Assembly (NCBI GenBank): GCA_018398815.1
Contig: CM031600.1
Coordinates: forward strand, 57,344,529 to 57,408,528
DNA from: Conus ventricosus
Lineage: Eukaryota; Mollusca; Gastropoda; Neogastropoda; Conidae
Length of the DNA stretch: 64,000 bases
Direction of reading: 5' to 3'
Shown here piece after piece: positions 32,864 to 43,370 of this stretch; the stretch's first letter is position 1; each line of letters starts with the position of its first letter. The notes under the pieces were generated by a model. It was given only the letters and a program-made list of their open reading frames with translations, had not been told where the DNA came from and ran no database searches. Both the position numbers and the translations under genes were made by a program.

Positions 32864-33815
32864 ATGAACAAAATCTATTATTCGCCAAAAGGATATTGGA
32901 AGGGAATCACGGCAATAAAAAAGCTAAGCCAAGCAGCGGGAGTCAGTGAACAAACAGCAAAGGAATGGTTATCTAAACAAGCGATTTGGCAAATTTATTT
33001 ACCTGCCCTAGACGAATACAGAGACCACACTTTGTGAATACAATACCGAACGACACCCATCAAATGGACCTTCTATATTTACCCCATGATACGATTAGAC
33101 GAAAAAGATTTAAGTACGCACTCACAGTCATTGACATAGCTTCAAGATACAAAGATGCGGAACCATTAACACAAAAGAGTGCTTCTGCTGTTGCTGTTGC
33201 CATACAACTGATATACCAACGAGGCCCCTAACTTATCCTCGCATGATTCAAGTCGATGATGGGAAAGAATTTAAAGGCCAAGTGAATCAATTATTGTTAA
33301 AACATAGAGTTACCATTAAAAGAGGCATTCCAGGAGTTCACAGATCACAGGCTTTAGTTGAAAACTTTAACAAACAGTTAGCTGAAAGACTTTTCTCCTA
33401 CCAGTATCACAGAGAGCTGATTGACAATTCTCGCAACACAGAATGGGTTAGAAGATTGCCCTCAGTTTTGCGCGCAATGAATAATGAAGAATTTAAAGGG
33501 CTAAAACCAGTACAAGCAATCAAAAAACAAACAATAAATGTTGCTGAAGGAGAGTCTTCATCCAGCAAACTATTACCATTTGGTTTGAAAGTAAGGTACC
33601 TTTATTTACCGGGGGAAGCAGAAGGGGACACTCGCATCAGGGCAACCGATCCGGTTTGGAGTGTTGATCCATATGAAATAAAAAGAATTGTAAAAATGAA
33701 TCCGCCCGTGTATTATTTACGAGAAACTGACACAACAAAACAACCAGCTCCTCAAAGATCTTTTGTGAAGGAAGAACTGCAGATAATCCCACCAGACACA
33801 GTTCCGCTTAATTAA
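32864..33815 (+). CDS. Maverick retroviral-type integrase (A2, best copy)
   Basis: Cuts and joins element ends into host DNA. The start MNKIYYSPKGYWKG is followed by an HTH-like segment (LSQAAGVSEQTAKEWL). After a shift near 33,015 the core domain begins: HQMDLLYLPHD (first catalytic Asp), ALTVIDIASRYKDAEPL, then after a second shift near 33,230 MIQVDDGKEFKG (second Asp) and GVHRSQALVENFNKQL (catalytic Glu), giving a D,D-35-E-type arrangement. The C-terminal part VRYLYLPGEAEGD ... DPVWSVDPYEIKRI ... YYLRETD ... QRSFVKEEL fits a DNA-binding, chromodomain-like tail. About 317 codons, a normal length. Only two shifts break it, against dozens in copy A. Confidence 0.85.
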
Positions 33816-33840
33816 TTTACGTAAATATATTTGAGTTAAA

Positions 33841-34032
33841 ATGGAAGCTCAGGACGAAGTGCAGAACGAAACAAGAATGGTAAAGGAAGAGACCTTGAAA
33901 ATGATACGGGAATCATTTGATGCGTGTAATGCTATTAGGGGAACATTTTGAGATTAATCAATGCATGCTAACATCAGATCACTACAACTCAAACCCAAAT
34001 GGAAAAGAATTCTTGAAATAATAAAATCGAAC
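33841..34032 (+). CDS. Small acidic Maverick protein (A2, cut by gap)
   Basis: Opens MEAQDEVQNETRMVKEETLK and continues with an ESFDACNAIRG segment; the gap removes the rest. The related copy B gene (54,102-54,441) has about 113 codons. Rich in E, K and M and probably helical. Function unknown. Confidence 0.5.
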
Positions 34033-35032
34033 NNNNNNNNNNNNNNNNNNNNNNNNNNNNNNNNNNNNNNNNNNNNNNNNNNNNNNNNNNNNNNNNNNNN
34101 NNNNNNNNNNNNNNNNNNNNNNNNNNNNNNNNNNNNNNNNNNNNNNNNNNNNNNNNNNNNNNNNNNNNNNNNNNNNNNNNNNNNNNNNNNNNNNNNNNNN
34201 NNNNNNNNNNNNNNNNNNNNNNNNNNNNNNNNNNNNNNNNNNNNNNNNNNNNNNNNNNNNNNNNNNNNNNNNNNNNNNNNNNNNNNNNNNNNNNNNNNNN
34301 NNNNNNNNNNNNNNNNNNNNNNNNNNNNNNNNNNNNNNNNNNNNNNNNNNNNNNNNNNNNNNNNNNNNNNNNNNNNNNNNNNNNNNNNNNNNNNNNNNNN
34401 NNNNNNNNNNNNNNNNNNNNNNNNNNNNNNNNNNNNNNNNNNNNNNNNNNNNNNNNNNNNNNNNNNNNNNNNNNNNNNNNNNNNNNNNNNNNNNNNNNNN
34501 NNNNNNNNNNNNNNNNNNNNNNNNNNNNNNNNNNNNNNNNNNNNNNNNNNNNNNNNNNNNNNNNNNNNNNNNNNNNNNNNNNNNNNNNNNNNNNNNNNNN
34601 NNNNNNNNNNNNNNNNNNNNNNNNNNNNNNNNNNNNNNNNNNNNNNNNNNNNNNNNNNNNNNNNNNNNNNNNNNNNNNNNNNNNNNNNNNNNNNNNNNNN
34701 NNNNNNNNNNNNNNNNNNNNNNNNNNNNNNNNNNNNNNNNNNNNNNNNNNNNNNNNNNNNNNNNNNNNNNNNNNNNNNNNNNNNNNNNNNNNNNNNNNNN
34801 NNNNNNNNNNNNNNNNNNNNNNNNNNNNNNNNNNNNNNNNNNNNNNNNNNNNNNNNNNNNNNNNNNNNNNNNNNNNNNNNNNNNNNNNNNNNNNNNNNNN
34901 NNNNNNNNNNNNNNNNNNNNNNNNNNNNNNNNNNNNNNNNNNNNNNNNNNNNNNNNNNNNNNNNNNNNNNNNNNNNNNNNNNNNNNNNNNNNNNNNNNNN
35001 NNNNNNNNNNNNNNNNNNNNNNNNNNNNNNNN
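34033..35032. other. Assembly gap (1,000 N)
   Basis: Exactly 1,000 N. Left is Maverick A2, right is a Penelope-like element, so the true distance and even adjacency are unproven. Confidence 0.99.
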
Positions 35033-36797
35033 GCTGTTAGGAAGGGAAGAAGGGTCCAGCCCTTTTGGGTCCCATCCACATGAAAATTTCACCCAAGAAC
35101 TTTTCCCACAGCCAAAAAATGATAAAGACTGTTGAAATATTATGTTCAAGCCATCCCTTTGAATAGACTAGCGGCGCTGGGAGCCATTGGAGTCCCCATT
35201 GCTGTTCCTAGTACTTGTTTGTAGCATCCATCTTCGAAACTGAGTAGTTGTTACTGGAACATGGTTTGCAATTCTGAGAACATCTTCCTGGGGTGGATCG
35301 TTGGGAAGTTGCTTTTTTTTCCAAAAAGAATTGTATAGCAGTCGGGCATGTCATCGTGCGGGATGTTTGTGTAAAGGGACGTTACATCTATGGTCCCCAA
35401 TTTGACGGTTTCTTCAAAAAGGTCCCAGTTCCATGTTCCATTTTGCAATGATTTGAAGCATGTGGGTGCTGTCCTTTATACAGCTTGGGAGGAGAGGTGT
35501 GTGATCCTGCAACCAAGAGTCCCCCAATTTTGACCGCTTTTCTGTCGGTCCGTTGATGCTGAAACAATAGGGCGTCCAGGGGGGTTGGTAAGTCCCTTGT
35601 GGATTTTCGGTAATGTGTAGAATCTGTGACAGCAGACTTTTTTGGTTCCACCTGACCCATGATGGTGTTTGGTTTAATGATGTTTTTGTTCATACAGTTT
35701 TTTAGCTAGCTCGTTTGATCCCTTTTGCTATTTTTCAGTGGTGTCTTCTGTTACTTTGATGTAGGGGGATTCATTGTTGAGCTGTCTCTTTGCTTCTTTA
35801 TGTAATCATCAGTATTTTGGATGACATGCCATCCTTTGTCTGCTGTACTGATACGTTTTTGTTCTATCATAGACCATGTCTCGCAGTTTTTTTAAAATGC
35901 CGTTTGTTGTTCTTTATTGAGATTCTCTTTAGGCCGTCGTACACACCTGTATGCAGTCGTGCGACTCTTGAGGTCTGAAAAAAAAGCGTCAAGTGGGGGG
36001 TCTTTTCCAGAAGGGGGTTTATACCATGTTTTCTTATAGAACTTTGGAGGTCTAAAATCTCAATTTCTTTTTGGTTCTCTGGATCAAAATACAGTTCTCT
36101 GAGACGTGCTATTTCTGCATCCTTCTTGAACATCTTCTTCTAATTGATTGTGATTAAGTGACTGGGGGTGGACAAAATTTTGGTCCGAGTGCTAAAACTT
36201 TCTTTTGATGTTCTGTCAGGGAAACATCTAAACAGATTGACTACTGGGGTCACCAGCATGTTGAGGCGGCAATGCGGCTTATGGTGTTTTAAAACCGTTG
36301 GAGTTGCCTTTCCTGATGAATCTTCTATTTCTTTTTGGTTTCATTGGAAAAATTTCCTTTTGGGGTTTGCTAGACTTTGCGTCATTTATGAGTTTGTCGA
36401 GTTTCTTTTTCTTCTTCTTGTTTAGCTGTCTGTTTTGTGTACGAGTTTTGCTTTTCTGTCGCTCCAGTAATGTCTCAAATTCCTGGAAGTCTGTCAATTG
36501 TTGGATTTTGAACAATTTTTCTATGGATTACACTTTCCTCTTTTTACTTAGCGATTGATAAGCTTCACAACAGAAATTTAAAAAATGTCTTTACTTCCTT
36601 TTTGATCAGGTCGTCAATCCGTTTGTGAAGGTACTCGCATTCAGGGAGCGCATTTTACCAAAATTAGCCACTACCCTTAGGAATGACGTTGTGTTTCATA
36701 CACGAAAGAGGAACCGATGATGTGATTTAAAACGGTTCAACTTGTCCTGACGCCTTGACAGTTGGATGATTTCCTGGTCAAGGGACGTGGTGTTCAT
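35033..36797 (-). mobile_element. Penelope-like retroelement fragment (reverse transcriptase)
   Basis: The minus strand encodes a decayed Penelope-like RT in several frames. The order is a start MNTTSLDQEIIQLSRRQDKL near 36,797, a lysine-rich stretch, LYFDPENQKEIEILDLQSSI, then ADKGWHVIQNTDDYIKEA (35,800-35,750). Next come RFYTLPKIHKG and PGRPIVS-like sequence, PTHIKDSTHM-like sequence, and GTIDVTSLYTNIPHDD (about 35,340-35,390). The last block carries the first catalytic Asp of palm motif A and is diagnostic of Penelope-like RTs. The rest, including motif C and any GIY-YIG endonuclease, would lie in or beyond the N gap. TA-rich DNA abuts the 5' end, a common context for these elements. Confidence 0.85.
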
Positions 36798-36932
36798 GCC
36801 GGATCCCATAATATATATATTTTGGGATCCGGCATGAACACCACAAATAAATTCCAAGGATATATATATATATATATTATATATATAAAATATATATATA
36901 TATAATATTACAATACCTTGAATTTATTTGTT
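36789..36932. repeat. Nested inverted repeats around TA tracts at the Penelope 5' end
   Basis: A perfect 20-bp arm GGTGTTCATGCCGGATCCCA (36,789-36,808) is inverted at 36,823-36,842 around a 14-bp AT loop. Directly next to it, ACAAATAAATTCCAAGG (36,844-36,860) is inverted at about 36,914-36,930 around a TA microsatellite. The first arm contains the start codon of the Penelope ORF, so the right arm is an oppositely oriented copy of the extreme 5' end of that ORF. Confidence 0.85.
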
Positions 36933-37389
36933 GTATATATGTTGTGTATGTGTAATATTAAAATATATTTATATATATATATATATATAAAATATATATA
37001 TTGTATATATATATATTACTAAATTTGAAATTAAGACAGGTCACATACGTGCTTTGTCTTGTAGTTTTTCTTCCCTGTTAACCGGGGCATTTTCATTAAA
37101 TTATAAAAAATCTTCAAATACAGCTGTGCGGACGATATTTGTCCGGTCCCAAATTGTGGGGACACTTTGACAGGCACAAGTTTAGCAGTTGACCCGTTCA
37201 CCTGACAGCTACTCACCTGCGTGTTGTCAGTCAGGTGAGCGAGGATTTCCCTTCAGTCTCTACAGAGTTGCCGGCACAGACACATCTCCAGAGAGCCGAA
37301 GAGAGACTGAAGGCGAATTTTGCTGGTAATCAGGTATGTTTGCTTAGTTAAATGGATGTTGCTTTTTTTCCTACATGTGGTTGTGAACT
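36933..37389. other. TA-rich and unique DNA, no gene seen
   Basis: TA microsatellites to 37,018. CCTTCAGTCTCT at about 37,250 is inverted as AGAGACTGAAGG at about 37,302-37,313, enclosing about 40 bp. No coding signal. Confidence 0.6.
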
Positions 37390-37629
37390 TTACAGTTCTT
37401 AGAAGATAAGATAATGTTGCTTATAGCCCAGCCGACCGCAAAGGGCCACATCAGGGCTGTCACCACGTTAAAATCAACTCACCAGTCATTAAAAAAAAAC
37501 AAAACAAAAAAAAAAAAAAACTTTCACACATCTCTGTAAAAGACATCGTGTAGAAACGTACCAGAAAACTTCGTTAAAAATCTTTCTTCCGTAAAATCTT
37601 AAATCAGATGAAAAATGTTAATCTTCTCT

Positions 37630-40600
37630 CAAAAACTTGAGGATCACATCTGGCGGGACATCCCTGAATAGGATCTTCATGGACTCCGCCGTAAAATGTT
37701 TGTGTCTCACATCGTGCAAGTCCAACACTCTAAAAGAACATGTTTCATTGTGAGTGGCGCATGACATGGAATGCACCACGGAGCTTCTTCACTCTTTAAA
37801 AGGTAGGCATGGGTATAATACGAATGGCCGGTGTGCAGCCGGCACAGAAACCGTTTCCTCTTTACGACCTCCCGACGTAGATGGGAGGAAGTCCTTAAGG
37901 TTTGGACGGATCTGAAAGAGTTTGTTATTCGTCTGTGTGCTCCAATCCTCCTGCCAGAGGTCTCTCACATAATCGTTAATTTTGGGTTTCACATCTGAGC
38001 AGGGATATAAGGTTGGACAGTTTCTCTCATTGTGGCGTTCTTGGCTAAACGATCAACCATTTCGTTCCCGCCGATGCCAACATGACCAGGAACCAAGCAA
38101 GAGTAATGCTGTAACCGTCCGCCTTCAACTTGCTAAAAAGTTCAAAAAAATGTAAAAGTTCTGGATGCTGAAGGTTGCGGCCAGCTATGGCCTCCAAAGC
38201 TGACAGCGAATCCGACAGAACCAGAAAGTCCCTCTTTGAAGAATGTGAGATTATTTTCAAAGCCAAAACCAGAGCGGTAAGTTCAGCAGAATATACAGAA
38301 GCATCAGAATGTATATGTTCCAACAGTATCTGAGAAGGAGCCCCAGGGCAGTAGGCTGCACAGGCCACTCCATCTTCAGACTTGGAACCGTCAGTGAAAA
38401 CTTTTTGACAGGATGGGAATTTGGAACAGAGGTCAGCATACAATGCCTTGTACGCCAGAGAGCTGGTAGACTCTTTACGAAAGCTGCAAGATCGAAACGA
38501 ATCACAGGTGTGAAAAAGGTCCACGGAGGTTGATCCGGAAACTTTGAAAAATCGGATACAACTCCTAGGTCAAAACCTGCATTCCGCACGTGAGGCCGCA
38601 TACGAAGACCAAACGGCGGAATAACATTTCGGGTTATTTTCAAACTTACTTTGGAACGGAGGGTCAAAAACACAGTCATAGGCAGGATTCTGCGGTTCTG
38701 GAACAGTCGGATATAATAATTCAAAGACAGTTTCAGCCTGCGGTTTGGACAGTGAAGGTTCACCCGCCTCTGCATACAGGCTGTACACAGGGGTGGTGCG
38801 GAATGCTCCAAGACAGAGACGAAGCCCTTGATGGTGGATAGGGTCCAAGAGTTTGAGGTAAGACGATCTTGCGGAGCCGTACACAGCACAACCATAGTCC
38901 AGTTTGGAACGGACCAGGGCTCTGTAGAGGTGCAACAAAGTTTTTTATCAGCGCCCCAGTCGGTGTGCGCTACGACCCGCAGAATATTCAGTGCTTTCTG
39001 GCAAGCAGTTTTGAGGTTTTTGATGTGGCTGAGAAAGTTAAGTTTCTGGTCAAAAATGATTCCCAGAAATTTGGCCTCTTTAACAGCTGGAATGGGAGAT
39101 TTCCCTACTTGAAGTTCGGGATCTGGAAAAAAACTGACGGAAATTATGGAAGTGAATACACTGTGTTTTTGTTGGAGAAAAGGTGAAACCGTTTTCATCT
39201 GCCATCGATGGATTTTATCCACGCAAAGCTGGAGCCTGCGCTGGACACTCAGGTACAGGCTTCCAGTTGCGTAGACGGCGAAATCATCCACAAACAATGA
39301 GCAGTCTGAACCTGCTGAACGGATTTCACAATGTTATTAATCTTGATGCTAAAGAGGGCAGGAGACAGTATGCTCCCCTGTGGAACACCCAACTCCTGCT
39401 CGTGGACATCAGAGAGAGTGGTGCCAACCCGGACCTGAAAACTGTCGTTCTGCCAAAAATTTTTTAATAAAAAGCGGAAGATGACCTCGAAAACCCAGAT
39501 CGTGGAGATCATGAAGTATCCCCGACTTCCAGGTGGTATCGTAGGCCTTCTCCAAGTCGAAAAAAATTGCCACTGCATGCTGCCTGTTCAAAAAAGCGTT
39601 CCGAAGGGTAGATTCCAGACGAATCAAATGGTCAACAGTAGTCCGATGTTTGCGGAAACCACACTGTTCTTTCGCCAAAAGGCCATCGGTTTCAAGTTTC
39701 CACATCAGCCTAGCATTGACCATTTTCTCCATCAATTTACAGACACAGCTGGTCAAAGCAATGGGACGGTAGTTGGATGGATTAGAAAGATCTTTTCCAG
39801 GTTTGGGAATAGGGATAATGAGGGCTTTTCGCCAAGAGGGTGGAAAAAAACCTGTAGTCCACACATGGTTGTATACATGTAGCAAGATGTTCAGACCTTC
39901 TTGCGGAAGATGTTTCAACAGTTGATAATGGATTTCATCTATACCTGGAGAGGAATCGCTGCAAGAAAGTAAGGCAGATTTCAGCTCGTTTAACGTGAAA
40001 GGAAGATTGTAGTCTTCCATGTTGTCTGACGAAAAGTTGCAGGGTGATTTTTCTTTAAGGGTTTATTTTTGACAAAAGTGGCTGATTTGTTTGAAGAGGA
40101 GGAATTCTTTTCAATGGTTGAAGCAAGCAGATTAGCAACTGCTTTTTTGTCCGTTATTAAAGAGTCTGAAAACTTGAGATGGTTCACAGTGGGACAGGTG
40201 TTCTTCCCTTTGATTTTCTTAATGATGTTCCACACTTTTTTCTTCGAAGTTTTCGATGTCAGCCTGGAGCAGAAAACTCCTCCAGGACCGACGTTTACTG
40301 ATTTTAAAAGTGTGTCTCGATTTGGCACGGAGTTTCTGATGGGCTCGAGCGTTGGGACCCGAAGGTTGTTGGTACACCTGACGCTGAGCCCGTTTTCTAA
40401 CTTTGGAAATTTGTTGGCAGTCTGAATCAAACCAGGCTGTTTTTTGGCATTTGAAGTTTATTGGAAGACACTGGAATACAAGCTTTAGCACACTTGATCA
40501 CAGTGTTAGTCAGTGATTCTGCTGGGTCCGGACTCTGAAGAAAATCAGTGTCCTGGAATTCCTGAGAAATAGTGGCTGCAAATAGATCCCAGTTTGCTTT

Positions 40601-41346
40601 CTTATAATTTAAATGTTGAGAGACAGAGATGTGTTCAGTTATTACTGGTTGTAAAAGGACAGGGAAATGGTCACTTCCGTGCAGATCGTCATGGACAGAC
40701 CACTCATAGTCCAGGACCAGCGAGGGGTCACAAACCGACAAATCTAAACACGAAAGGGAACCTGTGGAAGAGTGGGAGGTAAGTTGCAGATCCGTCGTTC
40801 AGACAAACACAAATCTAAATCCGAAAGGACATCCTCAATTAGCAGACCTCTGGGTGACGTACTGACACTACCCAAAGAGGGTTGTGACCGTTAAAGTCAC
40901 CCAACAGCAAAAAAGGTCGAGGAAGTTCTCCTATCAGCCTGACAAGGTCGTCCTGACGACAAACCGGGACAGAAGGAGGTAGATAAAGAGAACAGATTGT
41001 TACAGTCTTGTGGAGAGTGACTCTCGCAGCTACAGCCTGAAGGGAGGTAGACAGAGTGACAGGACTATACAACAAAGTTTTGTGTAGGAGAAGGCAACAC
41101 CGCCCGACAGTCCCAACGTGCATGGTTGTGCAGGTTTTGAAAGAATATTAAAGCCAGAAAGAGTAAAGGTCTTCTGGTTTTGGGAATTTGAGTTTCCTGA
41201 AGAGCCACGACGGAAGGTTTTATAGATTGACACAGAAGCTGCAGCTCCTCGAAGTTGGAATTTAGTCCACGGATATTCCAATGGAATATTGTACTATCCA
41301 TGGTGCAGAGGGTGAAAAGGAGAGAGATCAGGTCATCTCTCATCAA
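37630..41346 (-). pseudogene. LINE ORF2: endonuclease, reverse transcriptase, RNase H
   Basis: Copies the element RNA into a nicked target. Domains in order: an APE-like endonuclease with IFHWNIRGLNSNFEELQ, VVALQETQIP (catalytic Glu), FLLLGDFNGHNPLW and GSDHFPVLL; then RT with PSWRKALIIPIPKPGKD, NYRPIALTSC, EQCGFRKHRTTVDHL, FFDLEKAYDTTW (motif A Asp), GVPQGSILSPALFSI and MFVDDFAVYATGS (motif C, F-V-D-D). RNase H follows with VFTDGSKSEDGVACAAY, SAELTALVLAL and LVLSDSLSALEAI carrying the D, E and D metal ligands. A terminal CIPC ... LTMKHVLLEC knuckle ends the protein. Frame shifts occur near 41,100, 40,830, 40,430, 40,000, 39,410, 38,900, 38,570 and later, so it is not translatable as written. 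Confidence 0.88.
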
Positions 41347-41439
41347 CGTCTGCCTCCAATGGAGCGAATTTGTTATTCAGCTTCACTGGAGTGTGTTGGT
41401 CTACAGACCTGCTGGCAGACTTGCCAACAGGCGAAGAAG

Positions 41440-42606
41440 GTCTGGATTTGGGAGATGGTGGAGGTTTCTTCCTCATCTCCACCATCTCCACACTGGGTTG
41501 AACTCCCTTGCCCGCACGGGCACTGGACTGAGGAGTTCGAGGTTGGGGTGCTGGCTTTTTAATCTGCCCAGCAGCAGATGTTGTAGACTGCTGGGCAGTT
41601 GAGGGGTGGCGGATTTTTTGCCTCCACCAGGGGCATTCATTTTGGGTTGGAAGGTGGTGGACCTGCTACGACCAGAACTGACAGATCTTACTTGCAATGT
41701 CTTTGAAAACATGAATTCATCAGTCTGGCAGCAGACTGACCTAGTAGAAACTGTGGGAATTTTCTTTACAGCCGAAGCATAGGAAGAAGCTGTCGGCGTC
41801 TGACTGCCCAACCTGTTTCCGGCTTCAAAAAGGAGATCTTCTTTTCCGTTTTTGACACGTGGATAGCAGATTCTTGAATCCAAGAGGACAGTTTCGTGAA
41901 GAGGAGGGATGGTCGCCACCGCAGTTAGCACAATGTGCCGGATCTTTGCACGGCCCATCATGGGTTGCCTTGCAGCAAATACCACACACCTCCTGCCCAG
42001 AACAGCGGTCCCTGACATGGCCAAACCTCTGGCACCTAAAGCACCTCAACGGGGACGGCACATACAGCTGAACACGAACATTCAGGTAGCCGACTTTGAT
42101 GACCGGAGGCAGCACAGGGTTGCAGAATGTCAGAAAGAGGGTGTTGGTGGCCACTCTTTCTGCACCTTTCTTTACTGTCACCCTGCGCACCTCTGTCACA
42201 CCCTGGACGCCAGCTCCGATTTGATCTCTGCCTCTGTGACACCAGATAAATCCCGACAGCGAATCACGCCTTTCGATGAATTTAACTGTTTGTGGGGAGT
42301 TACCTTGATCTCCCTGTCCACAAGTTTTGTTGCCTTCAGCAGCTGTTCAGACTGTTTTTTTGTTCTACATTGAATGAGGAATGAGCCATTTCGCAATCTT
42401 TTGATGGATTGAGGGTCACCTGCTAAACCCTGAAAGCCCTTTTGAATAGCAAAAGGGCTCAGAGCTGAAAGGGGTCTTTCTTGCTCCGTTCCTTCCATAA
42501 CGAGCCAGGAAGCCCAGAAACCTGTCTTCTGTCGTACCTCCATATCCGAATCGCTGTCAGAATTTACATCCCCTGAAATAGGGATGCTGCCTTCCTCTTC
42601 CTTTTG
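41440..42606 (-). pseudogene. LINE ORF1: gag-like RNA-binding protein with CCHC knuckles
   Basis: Coats element RNA in the retrotransposition particle. After an acidic start (EEGSIPISGDVNSDSD) comes an RRM-like stretch with SIKRLRNGSFLIQCRTKKQS. After a shift at about 42,196 follows VRVQLYVPSPLRCFRCQRFG, which leads into three zinc knuckles: CFRCQRFGHVRDRC (C-x2-C-x4-H-x4-C), CGICCKATHDGPC and CANCGGDHPSSSRNC. The C-terminal third is lysine-, serine- and proline-rich. About 380 codons in all. It is separated from ORF2 by roughly 100 bp. The protein family is clear; the start codon is not. Confidence 0.82.
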
Positions 42607-43370
42607 GGGGGAATGTTTTGTGAAAAAGCCATGTTTATTTTATTATATTTCATCCCTCCCTTACCCACCCACCTTGGAGTCCAACTAAGGGGCCAGGGCC
42701 AAGAAACCAATGTCTTGACCCTTCCAGGCTTCGGGAGAGACATACAACAAGCAGAAGCAACCAACCCTATCCCCCCTGATCATGCTCAACTCCCGGGAAC
42801 AGACAGCTGAGCACTGCAGGGGTTTTCTTGGCCAGCCGGGGAACTGCCCGTCTTGACCCAACCCCAAGAAGGGGAGCCGATTAGTACACCCGGGCCAAAG
42901 TGTACTCCCTGTCTAGGAGAGGTCCGAGCCAAAGTGATGTGTTGAGAGCGCTGGCCCTCTCAATCACCAGGATCTCATTCCCCTCCGACACAGGTCGCAC
43001 CGCACGGCAAACGCGGCGGATCTTAAGGAGACCACAGAGAGAAAAGGAGTGTGGAAAAGAAGACTTGAAGGGGAGACGAAGGTAGAAAAGGGCCAAATAA
43101 GGGAGGCAGAAAACAAGAAAAGGAGAAAGGCGGGTTACTCTTAGTCAGGATCCTCACCCTTAGCCTATCTGACATGGGAAGCCCTACCAGGGACATCAAC
43201 TCCTTACCACGTTACGCTTAGGCCAAACAGCATCTGCACCTCTCAGGCCTAGAAGCAGTGTGAAAAAAAACAGCCTATCTCCAAGTATTGATGCCCCCCC
43301 AGCAAAGCCTAAGGGATCACTGGACCACGCAAACCCTCCGACTACGACAAGGTCGCAACCCCCGGAGGGA
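42607..43370 (-). other. LINE 5' untranslated region
   Basis: No coding pattern. It is bounded by ORF1 on one side and by the VNTR on the other, with TCCCTCCGGGGGTTGCGACC as the outermost LINE-side sequence. I-group LINEs carry internal promoters here, but I see no motif I would name. Confidence 0.5.

Larger units (their letters stand above)
31999..34032 (+). mobile_element. Maverick partial copy A2, cut by the assembly gap
   Basis: It begins inside the minus-strand unknown gene and repeats the content of 24,860-26,960: small membrane proteins, complete integrase, start of the small acidic protein, then N. At the join, GCGCATGCGCA... ACAAACCAAAATCT (capsid gene side) meets ATCTGTTGAATCTG (other side), sharing ATCT. 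The DNA is much less indel-ridden than copy A, so the two are not a simple recent tandem duplicate of one sequence. Confidence 0.85.
37390..43370 (-). mobile_element. Near full-length I-group LINE
   Basis: About 6 kb on the minus strand: 5' region 43,370-42,607, ORF1 42,606-41,440, ORF2 41,346-37,630, short 3' region ending near 37,440-37,390 with GCGGTCGGCTGGGCTATAAG, a motif like the GGCTGGGCGTTAA-type ends of many invertebrate LINEs. An APE-type endonuclease, RT and RNase H in one ORF2 is the I-superfamily layout. Both ORFs carry a handful of one-base shifts, so it is either a young copy with consensus errors or recently inactivated. Its 5' end abuts the first 68-bp VNTR unit of the second array. 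No poly-A tail is seen on the minus strand. Confidence 0.88.

Noticed and set aside
33961..35149. Apparent long open frames through the second N gap
   Set aside because: Undetermined bases only; the flanks belong to two different mobile elements.
37490..37525. A-run as the poly-A tail of the LINE
   Set aside because: The LINE is on the minus strand, so its tail would appear as T on the plus strand; this A-run is in the wrong orientation.
38309..39467. Plus-strand frames of 60-105 codons across the LINE
   Set aside because: Antisense shadows of ORF2, which shows RT and RNase H motifs on the minus strand.
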